This document shows positions 34,996-50,404 of a stretch of 64,000 nucleotides of DNA, one piece after another. Under the pieces are notes generated by a model, which ran no database searches, was not told the origin of the DNA, and worked only from the letters and a program-made list of their open reading frames with translations. Numbering within the stretch: the first letter of the stretch is position 1; the number at the start of each line of letters is the position of its first letter. The DNA is from Paralichthys olivaceus (taxonomy: Eukaryota; Chordata; Actinopteri; Pleuronectiformes; Paralichthyidae): assembly GCF_024713975.1 (NCBI RefSeq), contig NC_091102.1, forward strand, positions 7,879,001 through 7,943,000. The letters run 5' to 3'. A program made the position numbers and the translations under genes.

Positions 34996-37900
34996 CTATT
35001 TACACAGACTCACAAGTTCTGTAAAAGTGTCCACTGTCAACACAGACGTTCCATCCGTTCTTTGCACATCTGCTGCCCTCTGCTGGATGGAGTCGGACTG
35101 TGCTGTTTTACCAGGTGAGAGCGGCGAGGAGGGCTGTGGTGTTGCTGTTCCTTCACTGATCACCTCCTCTGCCTCCTCCTCTCTCTGCTGCACAGAGGAG
35201 AGGTACTGCTCCAGCAGGCTGCAGTCTGCACTGTCCACGCCAGCGAAGCCGCTGCGAATGGGACTCATTGCTCGCACCGTCTTCAGGGAGTCTTCTGTCC
35301 CGCTGCTCAGGAAGCTGTCCTCCTGTGCGGCCTGCTGATTGCTCGTCGACTGGAAGCCAGAGTCTGGGAAGGAGACGTCTGTGCTGGGAGGATTCGTTGT
35401 GCTGGAGGCGACTGGGGGCGCGGCCTTACATAATCCAGGAGATGAGGTCTGATTCAGGGGGACAGCCTGAGCGATGTCAGCCAGCTGCTGCTGCACAGAC
35501 GTCTTCCACTGCTGCATAGACTGGAGCTGCATGTTAAACACAAGAAAAGTTTAAAACTAATGGAAATCGCACAAGTTCAGAGAGTATTTCTAGAGATGAT
35601 GTACGGCGTTAATAATGAATGAGGTGAAGTGAACGAGAAGGACATTTTAAAAATAGCCAACTTCAATCACTGACCTCTTTCCACAGAAACTTCACAGCCT
35701 CCTCCTGAACAAGTCTTTGGAATCGCTCTTCCTCATACTGCTTCTGCACACTGCGAACACATCAGTTTTAACTTTTAGTTCCATAAAGTCAATATTTATA
35801 TGCAGTATAAGAAACCACTGTTGTATCATAAATAAAACCTGAATGCAGTCACAGAAACTGTTTACTAATTCTGACCCTCAGTCAGTTACCTGTCCAGCTT
35901 CTCAGACAGGAACAGGATGTGTTCTTGCATCCTGCTCAGGCGGATTTCGCTGCGCACCTCTCTGGCCATAGGGTGACAACATCGAGTGTAATGTCCCCTC
36001 CACCAAGACTGTATTCTCACTGCCGCCCTCTCTGCTTCCATCAAACTGGATTTGCTGGGACACATACCAGCGTCTTCCTGCTTGGGGGCTTCTTTAATCT
36101 CTACTTTAACACAATCAGAGGTTGTTTCCAGGTCATTTTGTGCTGCGCTACCTCTGACCCCCGGTGAGAGAGCTGTTGCGGCTGCACCAGAAATAACTTC
36201 TTCTTCAGGAGTCTTCCTCTCTTGCGTATCCACAGGAGGGGAATTATATATCTTGTTTGTGTTGTGCTTTTTGAGCTGAGCTGGACACTTTGGGGCCAAG
36301 GAATCAGGTTCAAATGTCTCTGTCTCGTCCTCGCTGTCCGACTGGATTGTTTGTGACTCCACATCAGACATGAAGGGGAGATAGGTGGAGTCTGAGGAAA
36401 GCATGCTACCGTTGAGTTTATCCTCATCTGTGTGAACATCCTCCAAAGACATGTGCTCCTCTCTGAGCCTTGCGCTGCGAACTGTCGGCAGTGACGGGTG
36501 GGAAGAATCACAGCTCACCCAAGTGTTGAACTGCACAACTGGCTCTGGAGGTTAAACAAAAACTGCATAAATATACTTGTAAAAACAGTTGGTTTCCTGG
36601 AGACAAGCATAGTGTTAAGTCAAAACTCTCCCACCTGACTCTGAGACTGATGGAGCAACATCTGGTCCAGCTGCAGTGTTTCTCTCCACCTCTCTGGCTC
36701 CCTCCTGTGATGTGTCCACTGGAGGACTGTGCTTCTCCACATCAAGTTGAGTCGGACGAGGAGGACTGTGACCGCTCCCCTGCGTCTCCTCCATCAGCTG
36801 CCTTTGGTGAAACCTGAAAGAAAAAAAAAACACGTCAGCAAAACAAAAGGTCGTTGCAGTAAATATTTCCCTTCATCAGATATGCGGTGTTAAAAGTCTC
36901 TCTGTAAGATCAGATTTACAGAATACCTCTGTTTACTGAGGATCTTCTCAAGCTTGGCGTCTTCTGCCGTCTCCAAGGCGGGTGATGAGGTCAGAGGGCA
37001 AACATTGGTGAGGTACTGAACAAGCTGCACATGCTGACCCGGTCGATACGAACGTCCTTTTCCTTGACTGTAGAGCCACTCCGCTTTAAGACTGGAATTG
37101 TGACAATCACACACAATATATGAGAAATTCAAACATGTGGACACTCTCTGTTAATCCTAACAAAATGTGACAGCATAGACATGTACGCACCCTTCTTTTT
37201 GTGACACCACATAGCCATCCAGGACCTTTAAGTTCAGGCACCAACTCATGATATAAGGCCGATAGTCAAACCCCGGTAATGACGGGGTCGCCATAACACA
37301 AGGGTTGCTCATTATAGAGAGCTGCTCCAGTTCCTGCAGCGGTGACAGGTATGACACCTATGGAGCGAGAAATAAAACAAAAAACAAAAACGTGTGACTG
37401 AATACAAGCGATTTCATATATTTTAAATGAAGATCACTGATGCTGCATCGAGTCGGAGAAATTGACCGTTACCTCATTGAGATCTCTTATCTCGTTTTCG
37501 GCCAGGGAGAGAATGGATAAATGGGCAGGTAGGTGGGCAGGAACAGTGCGAAGTGTTGTGATGCTATTTCCATGAAGTAAAAGTGTCTGGAAAATTGAAA
37601 AAATATTAATAATTACAAAACTCAATAATAGTATTTTTTTTTTCAAGCTTGTCTTTGACCTAAATGGCTGAAGCACCCACCTTTAATGCCACCAGTTTCG
37701 TCAGATCACCAATGGTTGATATGTTATTGTCAGACAGATCAAGGTGTTGAAGGGAAACACAGTTGGTGAGTTGTTCAATGACCTGTGTAAAAAGTGTTGG
37801 TTTGACATATTAACATCCGGCTGCCTGAGACCTAAGTAAATGTGTGAGCATCTCTTTTCGACTCACCTTAATATTGTTTCCAGACAGGTTGAGCCATTGG

Positions 37901-39418
37901 AGGTGAGGCAGACCTCTTAGCCCCTCGATATATCCAATACTGTTTTCAGGAAGGTTGAGGACTCTTAGCTCTGTCAGACGAGACACACCCATCATTCTCA
38001 CCAGACGGTTTCCTGCTACGGACAGCTGAAGTAGAAAAGAGCAGGAATTACCACAGGAGCTCCAATCAGTAAACTAGACAGTATTCAGATATGGAGACCC
38101 GTATGACTGTGCAATACTTCTGTTAAACAAAGAGTAAAAACAGTCAGTAACTACCTGCTGAAGGCCTGGGCTCCGCTCCAGATAGTCCAGTTTCATGATG
38201 TGGTTCCGGTCCAGGATGAGAGTGTGTGTGTCATCAGAGCAGGTGAAACTGGGATCCAGCTTCTGCATCCCCTGGGCAGTGAGATCCACCACGGGTCCTT
38301 GTGAGAGAAGAGATGGTGATGATTACACAGACTGGAAAACCACAACAACAACTGTGAGTTGATCATCACCATGACTACATAACACAATATCTTAAAGCAG
38401 CCATGCACATACACAGTATACACAGGGACAGACACTGAACTGGTTTAAAATCAGATCTTTACAATGGCTTCATGTCTGTGGAACAATGTACTTGTTGGTT
38501 TATTAAGCACTTCATAGTTTAGGGCTGTAATCCATTACTGATCTGCTGCTACATTTTGAACAAACTAGACCTGGGAAGTTATCTGGGACAAGTCTGCTTT
38601 CTAAAACAAACCAACATGGAGAAGCAGCTCTCAGTTTTAAAGCTGCACACATGAGGAATAAGCTCCCAGAGAACGGGGTGCTTGGTGCAGCTTGATTGAA
38701 TTTAAGGACTGTGGGGCCTTAGCGAAGGTATGCAGTCAACTAAGTGCCATTCTTGTTACTCATTTCTTACACAGCATTGTTTCTTTCACTCTTTAATTTC
38801 TCCATTTACTTCTTTATTTTCTTTAAGCAACTCTATTTTAAAAACATTTTCACAATGACACGTGTTTCTTTCACAATTGCCCATGATGCTTTTTATATTT
38901 CATGAACAGCATTAAGAAATGACTTGTTGTTATAATGTGCTATACAAACAAACTTTCCTTATCTATAGAGCAGTATAGAGAAAACACTTGTGCTATAGCT
39001 AGTGCTAGTTTTGGGTAATCTCGTGCTAAATCATAGTAACATGACACGATCTTGTCTGCAGAACCATTGACATGTACTGTGTTGCTGTTGTTCAGCTGGA
39101 CATGTGAAATACATGAAACGCGAAAATATGCATCGCTCCGATGTGAACATCCGCAGAACACACACCGGCAAACGAATAAGTTTCAATCCGAACATCGCTC
39201 CGAGTCTGACACGACGTGTTGTTTTGATGTGGATCTGCTGGACAAAGCTCACGGCATCACTGGGGCGAACCCCTCACGCTAGAGCTAACGTTAGCTAGTT
39301 ATAGAAACACATCGGCTCCCTGGAAAAACAAACGCGACATAATCCAGTTCCTCTGCTGACAACGAACCACGAGACTCTTACCGGCATTGGTATCAAACTT
39401 TATATCGGATACACCCAT
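34996..39418 (-). CDS. cep97: CEP97, centrosomal protein of 97 kDa
   Basis: Partner of CP110; caps the distal centriole end and restrains ciliogenesis. Exons in transcript order: 39418-39382, 38297-38155, 38025-37867, 37782-37681, 37586-37473, 37357-37191, 37091-36927, 36813-36635, 36544-35890, 35750-35675 and 35526-34996; phases agree, giving 775 aa (human 865). The N-terminal third is leucine-rich repeats ([66 protein letters not shown]) and an LRR cap ([26 protein letters not shown]). An acidic disordered middle follows, then an IQ motif near residue 533 ([16 protein letters not shown]), a helical segment likely to be coiled coil, and a Ser/Gln-rich tail. The start [11 protein letters not shown] is the only ATG in a short first exon facing the bidirectional promoter. 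It is divergent from rpl24, an arrangement I recall also in human. Confidence 0.93.
38676..38756 (-). repeat. Fragment of the CCTCCGCCAAGG interspersed repeat
   Basis: CTTGATTGAATTTAAGGACT then GGGGCCTTAGCGAAGGTATG and CTAAGTGCCATTCT correspond to the inverted left end of the element best seen at 62200-62527. Located in CEP97 intron 1. Confidence 0.65.
39284..39295. promoter_or_regulatory. GCTAACGTTAGC palindrome, CEP97 side
   Basis: Exact 12-bp palindrome 90 bp inside CEP97 intron 1, next to the promoter shared with rpl24. One of three exact copies in this window. Confidence 0.5.
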
Positions 39419-39528
39419 CCTGTGGTCCCGGACAAACACCCGCCGCCTGCTAACAACTGTTAGCCGCAGAGCAGCGCGAGAAACAAGAAGCGTCTGACAC
39501 TTGTCAAAACGGCTAAACCAAGTGGCTC

Positions 39529-39542
39529 CTGGGAAATGTAGT
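39529..39542 (-). promoter_or_regulatory. ZNF143/THAP11-type motif ACTACATTTCCCAG
   Basis: The minus strand reads ACTACATTTCCCAG, fitting the vertebrate promoter motif ACTACAnnTCCCAG. It lies 111 bp upstream of the CEP97 ATG, the usual promoter-proximal position. Confidence 0.65.
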
Positions 39543-39975
39543 CCACAGCGACTGTCTCGCTCGTTGCAGAGCGGCGTCTTATTGATGCGGAAAAACTACA
39601 ACTGCGCTTGATTCCTGAAAACCGCCCGCCCGCTGGAATCATTTAAAATAAGCTCGTAAATAACGTTACCGACAAAAACACACAGACAGTTATGTTAAAT
39701 ATTTTCATTTCGTTCAATCTGTTCGGTCCATTAATTTATTAACGTGTTTTAAAGTAAGAAATTAACGCTTAGCCGGTCGATGCTATGCTTGCTAGGTAGT
39801 GACGTCACTGTGACGAACAGCTAAAGTACTAATGCGATTTATATATTTATTGAAATAATATTTTATGTGTTTTTACAACGCTCGAAATATTAACAAAATG
39901 CCAAGTAACAAAAATATTCGGTGTTTACTTCTGTATTATAGTAAACTTTAACCCTCTCAATTCCGTTTCCGTATC

Positions 39976-39990
39976 CGCCATCTTTCTTTC
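39976..39990 (+). promoter_or_regulatory. YY1-like / 5'-TOP start of rpl24
   Basis: CGCCATCTTTCTTTCC, 30-40 bp before the ATG. CGCCATCTTT is a reverse YY1-type core frequent at ribosomal protein promoters; a transcript starting at the C of CTTTCTTTCC would carry a terminal oligopyrimidine tract for mTOR-linked translation control. The TSS is inferred. Confidence 0.5.
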
Positions 39991-40016
39991 CGGTTTTGTG
40001 CCCTCTCGTCGCCATC

Positions 40017-42860
<2,844 letters not shown>

Positions 42861-42885
42861 GCCTCACTCATCATTTATGGTTGTG

Positions 42886-42891
42886 AATAAA
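42886..42891 (+). terminator. rpl24 polyadenylation signal
   Basis: AATAAA 26 bp after the stop, giving the short 3' UTR usual for ribosomal protein mRNAs. Confidence 0.85.
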
Positions 42892-42919
42892 ATTTTGTGG
42901 TAAACCATCATCTTTGTGC

Positions 42920-44570
42920 TTTTTTATTTGGAAGACATAGAATTGAAGATAGTGAAACTAAGAACCTTGTGTCACAAATATCTGTGGCCCTGCTGTTCAG
43001 GACGAGGAACGCTGCACCAGTGACGTGCCAAGTTCACAGACAGGATTTTGAGTGAATTCAGGTTCTAAAGGGAAACTAATTAAATACTCCTGTGTTTTAA
43101 TATTTAATAAATGTAGATGGCCGTCCTCTCCTTTGTGCAATACAGACTCCCTGGCTCTCCTGATTAGATTAGATTAATGCCTATGGAGGTGTGCTGGGTC
43201 ATGACTGTTGTCCAAATGCCTGCAGGCTGTGATACTTTCTTAACCTTAAATTCCTGCTAATCTTTTACAAAAATTCAGATGAATTGCCTGGAATTTAGTC
43301 CAGTGCTCAGGCTTCTTAAATTCTATAACTTGAATAAACTTATTAACCTAAGATTTAGAGTTATGTGTCCACTCAAATTCACCCTGAGGTGAATGTGGTG
43401 TGTTTTTGCTACTTGATCAACTACGCTGTCAGATAACAACTTAACTGGTGTTGAGGATGGAAGATCCTGACGTTTGTTGCTGTAATGCAGAGTTTGGGCA
43501 CAAGGGAGTGATGATGTTCAGTTTGTGTTAAAAAGCTATAATCTCAGACACCTTCAAATTAAGTTCTAATGTTAAGTCTGTAATAAATATTTCTTTTCTG
43601 CTGCAGATATTAACATTAGTTGTAACCTTTTCACATTTTGGTCAGATGTTACACCACGTTTTTAAAAACACTACTGCAAATAGCAAGATGCTTTAACTAT
43701 CAGTGGGTATATGTATTTTAGCAAAATACACATAAATGAATGTACTGAATTGTAGGCCTGCTCTGACTCACAGCTGATTCAAGGTCGTTGTTAAACTATG
43801 ACACCAGCATTTAAAATCTTTGTTTTGGTAAATACTGCAGAGGCACTGCTCCAGGTGAGGTTTAAAAGAGCTGTATTGTTTACATTGGAAACAGTGGCTC
43901 ACATGTCACACAGCCAGAGACACAAATAGAGACATTCAAAGCCTCCTGCATTAACTGCTCACTATTTCCACCATCGAAAGTCAACTCATCTTCCATTGTT
44001 TAAGAGCAGATTGTAATATATTACATATATTGTATAACTATAATGTGTCCATAACTTAGATCAACCGTAGGTGTTAAATAGGATTTATTAACATTGTAAC
44101 GCCATTACAGAGCATTAATGATCAACCTTCAAAGTCCCATTTTTCTTACAGCAGATTAAGAAAAACTTGAAAGTGACAACACCAATTATTGCTCAAATCA
44201 ACTGGGGGTATTCAGTGTAACTACAGTGGAAACATGTCAAAGAAAACCATTTTTTAATATATTTTCTAACAACGATGAGGCATCAAAAGTGAGGGTTTTA
44301 AAATCAAAGAGCCAGAGTTAACGTGTCAGTAACAGTTTTTACTGGTTCACTCCGTCATAACAATCAATAAAAAGCTGCACAGGTTAAATATGTGACATTG
44401 GTGTCAATATCAGAAAATAACAGCATCTTTCTATACAGTTTTGACTACTAGAGAAAAAACTAATCAAATGATTCACAAATTAGGATTTTGCCGATGAGAT
44501 GGAAGGAAATGTTACATGAAATACTGATTCAATCATCACTGAGGTACAAATGCTGCAACTTAACCAAATT
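42920..44570. other. rpl24-MPC2 convergent spacer, no gene seen
   Basis: AT-rich, no convincing exon, repeat or RNA gene. A minus-strand AATAAA near 44576 may end the MPC2 transcript, about 520 bp beyond its stop. Confidence 0.5.
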
Positions 44571-45102
44571 ATAAATTTATTATAATTATAAATAAGTAGT
44601 AGAAAAAACAACCCAATGGTGCCCTTCTTAATTTCATCTGGAAACATTCCTTCAATCATGTTCAACACAAATCCAAGAGTGAAGTTATATTTTTTTGGGA
44701 AATTATTGCATGAGGTACTGATTTGCTACACCTGAAAAACTGATGGAAAAAGCAAAACTTCCCAATTAGTGCATGATATATTCAGCATGAACTTAACGTA
44801 CAATCATTCAACTTGTTGAACAAGTTGTACTTGTGCGCTGATGACCACCATTCTTGCGTGTTGACTACAGTTAAAAAAAATTCTCGTCTTATTTCTTGTG
44901 GATTTTTTTTTAGGACCCTGAGGATAATAGAAACTTAAGGAAAGTGCACATTTCCAACAGGGACGACAGGCTTGATGTGGTAGAATCGTGGTTATGGCAT
45001 GGATATAATGAAGAAGACATGAGATGATGGTGATGATGATGATGAGGGGGCAGGTCGGTGCCTGGTCTCAAGTCTCCCTTTGAGTCCACTGCGGGAACAC
45101 AC

Positions 45103-48100
45103 TCAGGATTCTGCAGCTTCTTTGGATTCTGCAGCTGCTTTAGCCTCTGCCTTCTTATCCTGCTCGTACCTGTGAGAGAAACAAATATGTACATTAAGAT
45201 TAAACAATTCACCACCGGCTCCTTAAAGAGAAAGAAAAACATGCAAGCTGTAATGTTCCATGTGTGTTTGTAATTTGGTGGAAGGATGGGACATTGGCTA
45301 CGAAAGAGACAATTCAATTTTGACATGGATCCGGACAAAGGGGCGGATCCGGAACTTTATTTCCAATTCTCAAAATTGCGAGCGTGTGTGATGAGGACAT
45401 TTTCACTAATTTCTCGGGGAATCTTTCGTGGATCCTAGAGGGAAAAATCAGGCATATTTAGAGAACTGATATCTATGATCTGTTGGGCTTTGGAGGACGT
45501 TTGAGCTCTACTGTCACAAATGTGTCAGTACAGTACACCCTCGATCCAGAAAGGTTCAACAAGCAAAGTGAAGGGTGGATTTTTGATATTGAGGTTCTAT
45601 TGTCATGTATCTCGATATGTGACTGTGGAGATTTGTAAACATTTGTTTCGTTTTTTTCTGGCATTCAGAATTGTACACCGATTGTTTGAGCCCAGTTCTG
45701 TGGTGGAGATTCGTTAAATGTTGAAACTGGGAAATGAAGCACTTGTGTAAACTAATGTATGTTACATATTTACAACTTTTACTGTATCAGCAGCGATGCA
45801 CTTACACATTAACCTGCTGCCGTGATTTCATATCAGCAATGAGCGAGGAACGCATATATAACAGCTACTGTTCACTTATCTTAGAATCCTAATTATTACA
45901 GACAGATGAAAACAAACCTCCAGATCCTGTAGAGCTGGGAGGCTCCTGCGCTGCCGACGAAGAAGTTGACAGCAAACAGGTTCCAGTTCTTGGGGATGAT
46001 GACCAGTGAGTACCTGGACCAGATGAGCCCTGGTGGAGAAGAACAGCAGGTACAAGTGAAGGTTATGCACACTAATGGTAAACCAGCGGTCGCTCATGAG
46101 AACAGAGTCTATGTTTTGGCAAAGAAGTCGGGAGATAAGATTTGTTTAAAGAGACATATTGCAAAAGCATCAGAAAACCTTCAGCACAGAAGAGTCAAAA
46201 TCATAGACTGACAATTATGACATTTTCATGAAGAACTCCTGTTTTAAATATCCACACAAATCACTGATCCATATTTTCACAACTTCATACGTAGATGTCT
46301 TCAGCGTTATTTTTATATTATTTCCTATATTACGTGTAAAGTAAAAAAAATCTCTTCTCACCTGTGGCCGTCAGCACCGCAGACTGGGCGGGGCTGAGTT
46401 TGTCTGCTGGTCGAGTCATATCAGCCAAACCAGCTCCGACCAGACCCTGTAGAAAAGACACCACATTGTCCTTACTCCGTGAAATCTGGTGTGGATGGTT
46501 TTCTGCTGTATTAACAGTAAAACAACTCAAGACTGTTGGTGGCTGGTTAGACCTTTTGGTTCCCAACCTTGTTGTTGTGGCTCCCAAACAGGTTGTGAGA
46601 TATTTCAAAACACAGGGAAGCATTTAAAATACAAAGTTGTGTTTATTAGGTCTTACTAATTGTTTATTGGATAACTCAGAGTTAAAGTAACACAGATTGT
46701 GGCTGCTACAAACAGATACAGTTTATGACAAGTAGACAAATCTTTATTCAAAAGTCAAACTCCAAAAAGGTTGGGAACCGTTGCTATAAAAGTTGTAATT
46801 AAAGTTAAAGTAGAATGTGTGATGAATGCAATTACCCATTTAAACACTGGGGCCCAGAAGAAAACTGTTCTAGGACCTGGAATAAAACAGCACAAGAAAT
46901 TGGAAATGTGAATTTCATAAACATTTTGAAACAATGAACGTAACATTATGTGGTTTGATTATAAGGTTTTCTCTCAGAGGGAACTAGTCTCAGTAGACAA
47001 TGTTTACATGGACACCAAGATTCTGAGATTAACCAGATTAAGACAATAATCAAAATAGGACACTGCCACGTAAACACTGTTTTCTGAATACCTCAACCTG
47101 AATAAGAATGAGAATGAGACATGTTTGAGTTTTAATCGTGTTATAACGTCCTGTAGCTGGAGTTTTCACAGCATTTTCAGGGTTCGAGAGTGAACAAGAT
47201 GGAAAAACAACAAGAAGTTTTGCATATTTACAATTAAAAGACTTGCTGATGCAGGTTAGAATTTTAAAATCCTGGCAGGGACGTTGTGAATGTAATGTGG
47301 CATGAGTCACAATCAGACAATGCTCTGGGAATTTGAAATGAATATTCTGTTAGTAACTCGTGTTAACATTTATGTCTTGTTCAGAATAAGGTCAATAATC
47401 AGGTTATTGGTGTCCATGTTGACGTAGTCAGTGTTTGTGATTGTCAGGCCGGAGATTCAGGGAAAGATGTTCAGACGTTTCAGTGTCCAAACCCACTGGG
47501 AGAAGACGCTGTGTTGTTTACTTTTAAACACAGGAAGGAAAAGTGTGAAAATGCGTAAAACCTGCTGCTCTGGTGGCCATTTACACATTTCTTTTGCACT
47601 TCAAAAACAAAAATCAATGATTAATCAAGAAAAGAATTGAGGGATTAATCAATAATGGTTAACTGCAGCGGAGCCCCACACAAGTTACCAGATCGCAATC
47701 ATGTTGGTTTAAGCACGGCTTCAATTTTCGATTTGTTTTGAATGGCAGATCCTAATTACACAATCTGATAAGGTCATTTTAGGACAAAATGTTCCGAAGC
47801 AATAACACAGACTATCAAATCATGAGGCTGATAAGGAAACACTGGACAGCAACAAAAACACACCCAGCCATTGGAAAGTATGTCACCATTTGATCTGACA
47901 TGACAATGAGCTTCACTGAGGTTTTTCTCCTCAGGTAAAGTTAAGGTAATCTTCCTGCCAGGCTTCTCTAATGGGTGAAAGGATTAGACACAACCCCTGA
48001 CAGTCAGGAGTATCTATCTGACTGACACTCACACCTCTCACTGCAGCACAGGAAGGAAAACTAGCTTTCAACCACATTCCTGACCGATGCTGCTGCTGAG

Positions 48101-49027
48101 CGTCGAGGAGGACGTGTGTCTCAGCAAATCATCACTGAGCGAGTTACCTTTTTGTCTCCGCCCCTTCGTACCTGTTGAGAAAGTCCTTGCTGTACCCTTG
48201 CACAGACCAAACACAAACCACACTGACCACAGTGACGCCTGCGACTCCTTAATCTCAGCACCTTCTAGTCAATGTCAGAGTCACAGAGAGCATGTATGTG
48301 CAAACAAATGCTCAGTTTATTAGGTACGCCTCAGTGAAAACAAAGCATTCTAATATAACTTTACTCTCAGTCGTTTGTTTAAACTCTTTTCTTTTAAATG
48401 TCACTGTGAGGTGTTCCTGACAGATTTCGGCTGAGAAATGTGACGACTAAATAAACCTTTGTGAAGGAGGGAGTTGTCAGGAAGCTGATAAACTTAATAA
48501 TACCTGACACAAATTTGGGAATGCTACAATTTCAGACAACAACAATTAGTTGATGTGAAGATCCGCAGCTTTTCTCTTAGTTTTGAATAAACTGTTTCAA
48601 AATAAACACACTTGAACAAAGCGGGACATCTGGAATTGTTTGGATATTTCTTTCACTTTTAAATGAGGAAACAGTTTTGACTGAGTTGTCAGTTTGTCAC
48701 CCAGGCAGATTATTGTCTGGGGGAGGGGGAGCAGCAGAGTCAACATTATTAACACAGAGACCAGGAAGCTCAGGTATCAGGTGCAGGTACCTCTCCCCCT
48801 CCAGGATGAGGGGGAAGTCGAGTTAGTGCATCCACATCACCTCACCGGAGCTCCACATCAGTCACCCACAATTACAAAACACACACCCAGCCTGCTCATC
48901 GGGAAGCTGGGGAGGGGGTCGGCTCTGCATTACCTGCCGGGTGGTTGTACAGGGGTCTCAGTTTGGCGGGCAGCATGTGCTCGATCCGGTCCATGATCCG
49001 GTGGTAGGAGGCTCTGAGTGCAGCCAT
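45103..49027 (-). CDS. mpc2: Mitochondrial pyruvate carrier 2 (MPC2)
   Basis: Subunit of the inner-membrane MPC1-MPC2 heterodimer importing pyruvate into the matrix. Exons in transcript order: 49027-48934, 46876-46836, 46446-46362, 46029-45918 and 45169-45103; 132 aa (human 127). It begins MAALRASYHRIMDRIEHML, with an amphipathic N-terminal helix, followed by PAKLRPLYNHPAG, PRTVFFWAPVFKWGLVGAGL (membrane segment), the conserved LADMTRPADKLSPAQSAVL, SRYSLVIIPKNWNLFAVNF and SAGASQLYRIWRYEQ, and a Lys/Ala/Glu-rich tail. All blocks agree with remembered human MPC2. The 41-bp second exon lies in a frame that stays open both ways, so it is easy to miss. Divergent from DCAF6, as I recall for human 1q24. 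Confidence 0.96.
45262..45520 (-). repeat. Interspersed repeat copy (CCTCCGCCAAGG family)
   Basis: Contains AATTTGGTGGAAGGATGGGA, GGACAAAGGGGCGGATCCGG, AATCAGGCATATTTAGAGAA and CTGATATCTATGA, in the reverse orientation of the copy at 62200-62527. Located beside the last MPC2 exon, in intron 4. Confidence 0.75.
46998..47426. mobile_element. MITE with ACATGGACACCAA inverted ends
   Basis: ACATGGACACCAA at 47006-47018 and its exact inverse at 47407-47419, with further imperfect pairing inward (TCTGATT/AATCAGG motifs). Located in MPC2 intron 1. A diverged relative lies at about 2345-2620. Confidence 0.7.
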
Positions 49028-49460
49028 GATCGTGGATGTTCACACGGAGAGAGGAGGGTAGTGAACCTAACTTGGAGCTAGCTCAGGCGGCTAGCTTGCT
49101 ACGGGTCTTTCCTTTAGCAGCCGCTGGTTTTATCAAATGTCTTATCCGACAAATAGATAAGCGAGCGGCGGGTGAGTGAGAGTGAAGCGGTGGATGCTGC
49201 CGTCCTACTGTCGACCTTCGCCCGGTGCCTCTCTCACCAAGCTAGCGATGCTAACCGTCAGTAGCAGCTTCTTCTGACCGACACCGAGGTGACTTTCTGT
49301 GCGACGCAACCTACCGCGCGAGGGGCGGGGCTTTCAGCTTCCACTGTTCTCATTGGCCGGCCCGCTCAGAACCTCAAGATGATTGGTTGAGAAGGCAGCA
49401 TTACTTTTTCGGCCCGGCGCATCCCAAGTGGGCGGGTCCAAATAAATCCTCTTCATAAAA
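49028..49460 (-). promoter_or_regulatory. MPC2 promoter
   Basis: CpG-rich region upstream of the MPC2 start, with a GC box GGGGCGGGGC at 49322-49331 and two CCAAT boxes in MPC2 orientation (ATTGG on plus at 49352 and 49382). GCTAGC words lie at 49078-49100 and 49241. Consistent with an NF-Y/SP-driven housekeeping promoter. Confidence 0.7.
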
Positions 49461-49854
49461 AAATATGATCAGAAAGATATTTTTATATTTTAAGTGTGAT
49501 TTTTTTTCTTTAAAACAGGAAACACTTGAATGTAATAATTAAATCTTTTTTTGTCATTAATTGTGTTGCAGAAGTTTTGATTTTAATGACAACATTTCTT
49601 CTACAAACAAATTTAGTTTTCATGTTTATTTTATTGCCCCTGTAAAATTACGCACATTTAAATATGATTTATAAACTCAGTTAAATATTTCAAAACGTCT
49701 AAAATCCAATCAACCATACACACGCGCAATATTCTACATTTAATAGTTTCCCTCCATGTAAGTGTTTAACGCCTAAATCTAAAATTGTAATCATATTTTG
49801 AGATTTCTGCATTAGTATAGCATAATAACTTATTTAGATTTTCTTTGAGATCAA

Positions 49855-50339
49855 CACAGGGGCCCCCAAAGGCTGAACTCTGGACAAGTCCTGAGTCCAA
49901 CGCATTTACAATCAACCCCGAAGTAAATGTGCCCAAAAAATGTTCTAATCCATTTCTGAAGCAGAGAAAGTCGGTGATCCTGCAACGAGCCAGTGAATTT
50001 GATAAGAGATGTGAGATTCCAGAGCAGGGCCCTGATAGATTGACAGCATACTGTGTTTACAAGTTCATCTGTGACCACAGCACATAGACGTTTCTACATA
50101 GAAGTATTGGTCCTGCAGCCACTAACATTATGAGCAATGTTCAACCCATGAATGTAGGTTTTTATGTTTTGTACATTTTGTAATAAATGTCATGTTGAAA
50201 CTAACATGCATGTGTTTCATTAAAGAGCAGACTTGAGTTGTTATAACTATCATCGTTATTATTATGTTTTTTGAAGGGTCGATCAGATTTCAGCTGGGGG
50301 CCAGTGCCCCCTGGCCAAGCCCCTGTGTCCGCCCCTGTG
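49855..50339. mobile_element. Candidate non-autonomous DNA transposon
   Basis: CACAGGGGC at 49855-49863 and the exact inverse at 50331-50339; the right end (CCAGTGCCCCCTGGCCAAGC) resembles a fish transposon end I recall. No target-site duplication is visible, so the ends are tentative. It contains an open frame 49845-50087 that could be degraded transposase, not recognised. Confidence 0.4.
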
Positions 50340-50404
50340 ATAAACAAACAAACAAACAGAAGCAGATAGAAATCAAAGATCCTCCGTGTTCATGTGAATA
50401 TTGA

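Larger units (their letters stand above)
39419..40016. promoter_or_regulatory. Bidirectional CEP97 / rpl24 promoter
   Basis: 598 bp between opposed start codons, GC-rich on the CEP97 side. It contains a ZNF143-type site and TTAGC words (39447-39470, 39771) on the CEP97 side, and a YY1-like/TOP start on the rpl24 side. Confidence 0.75.
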
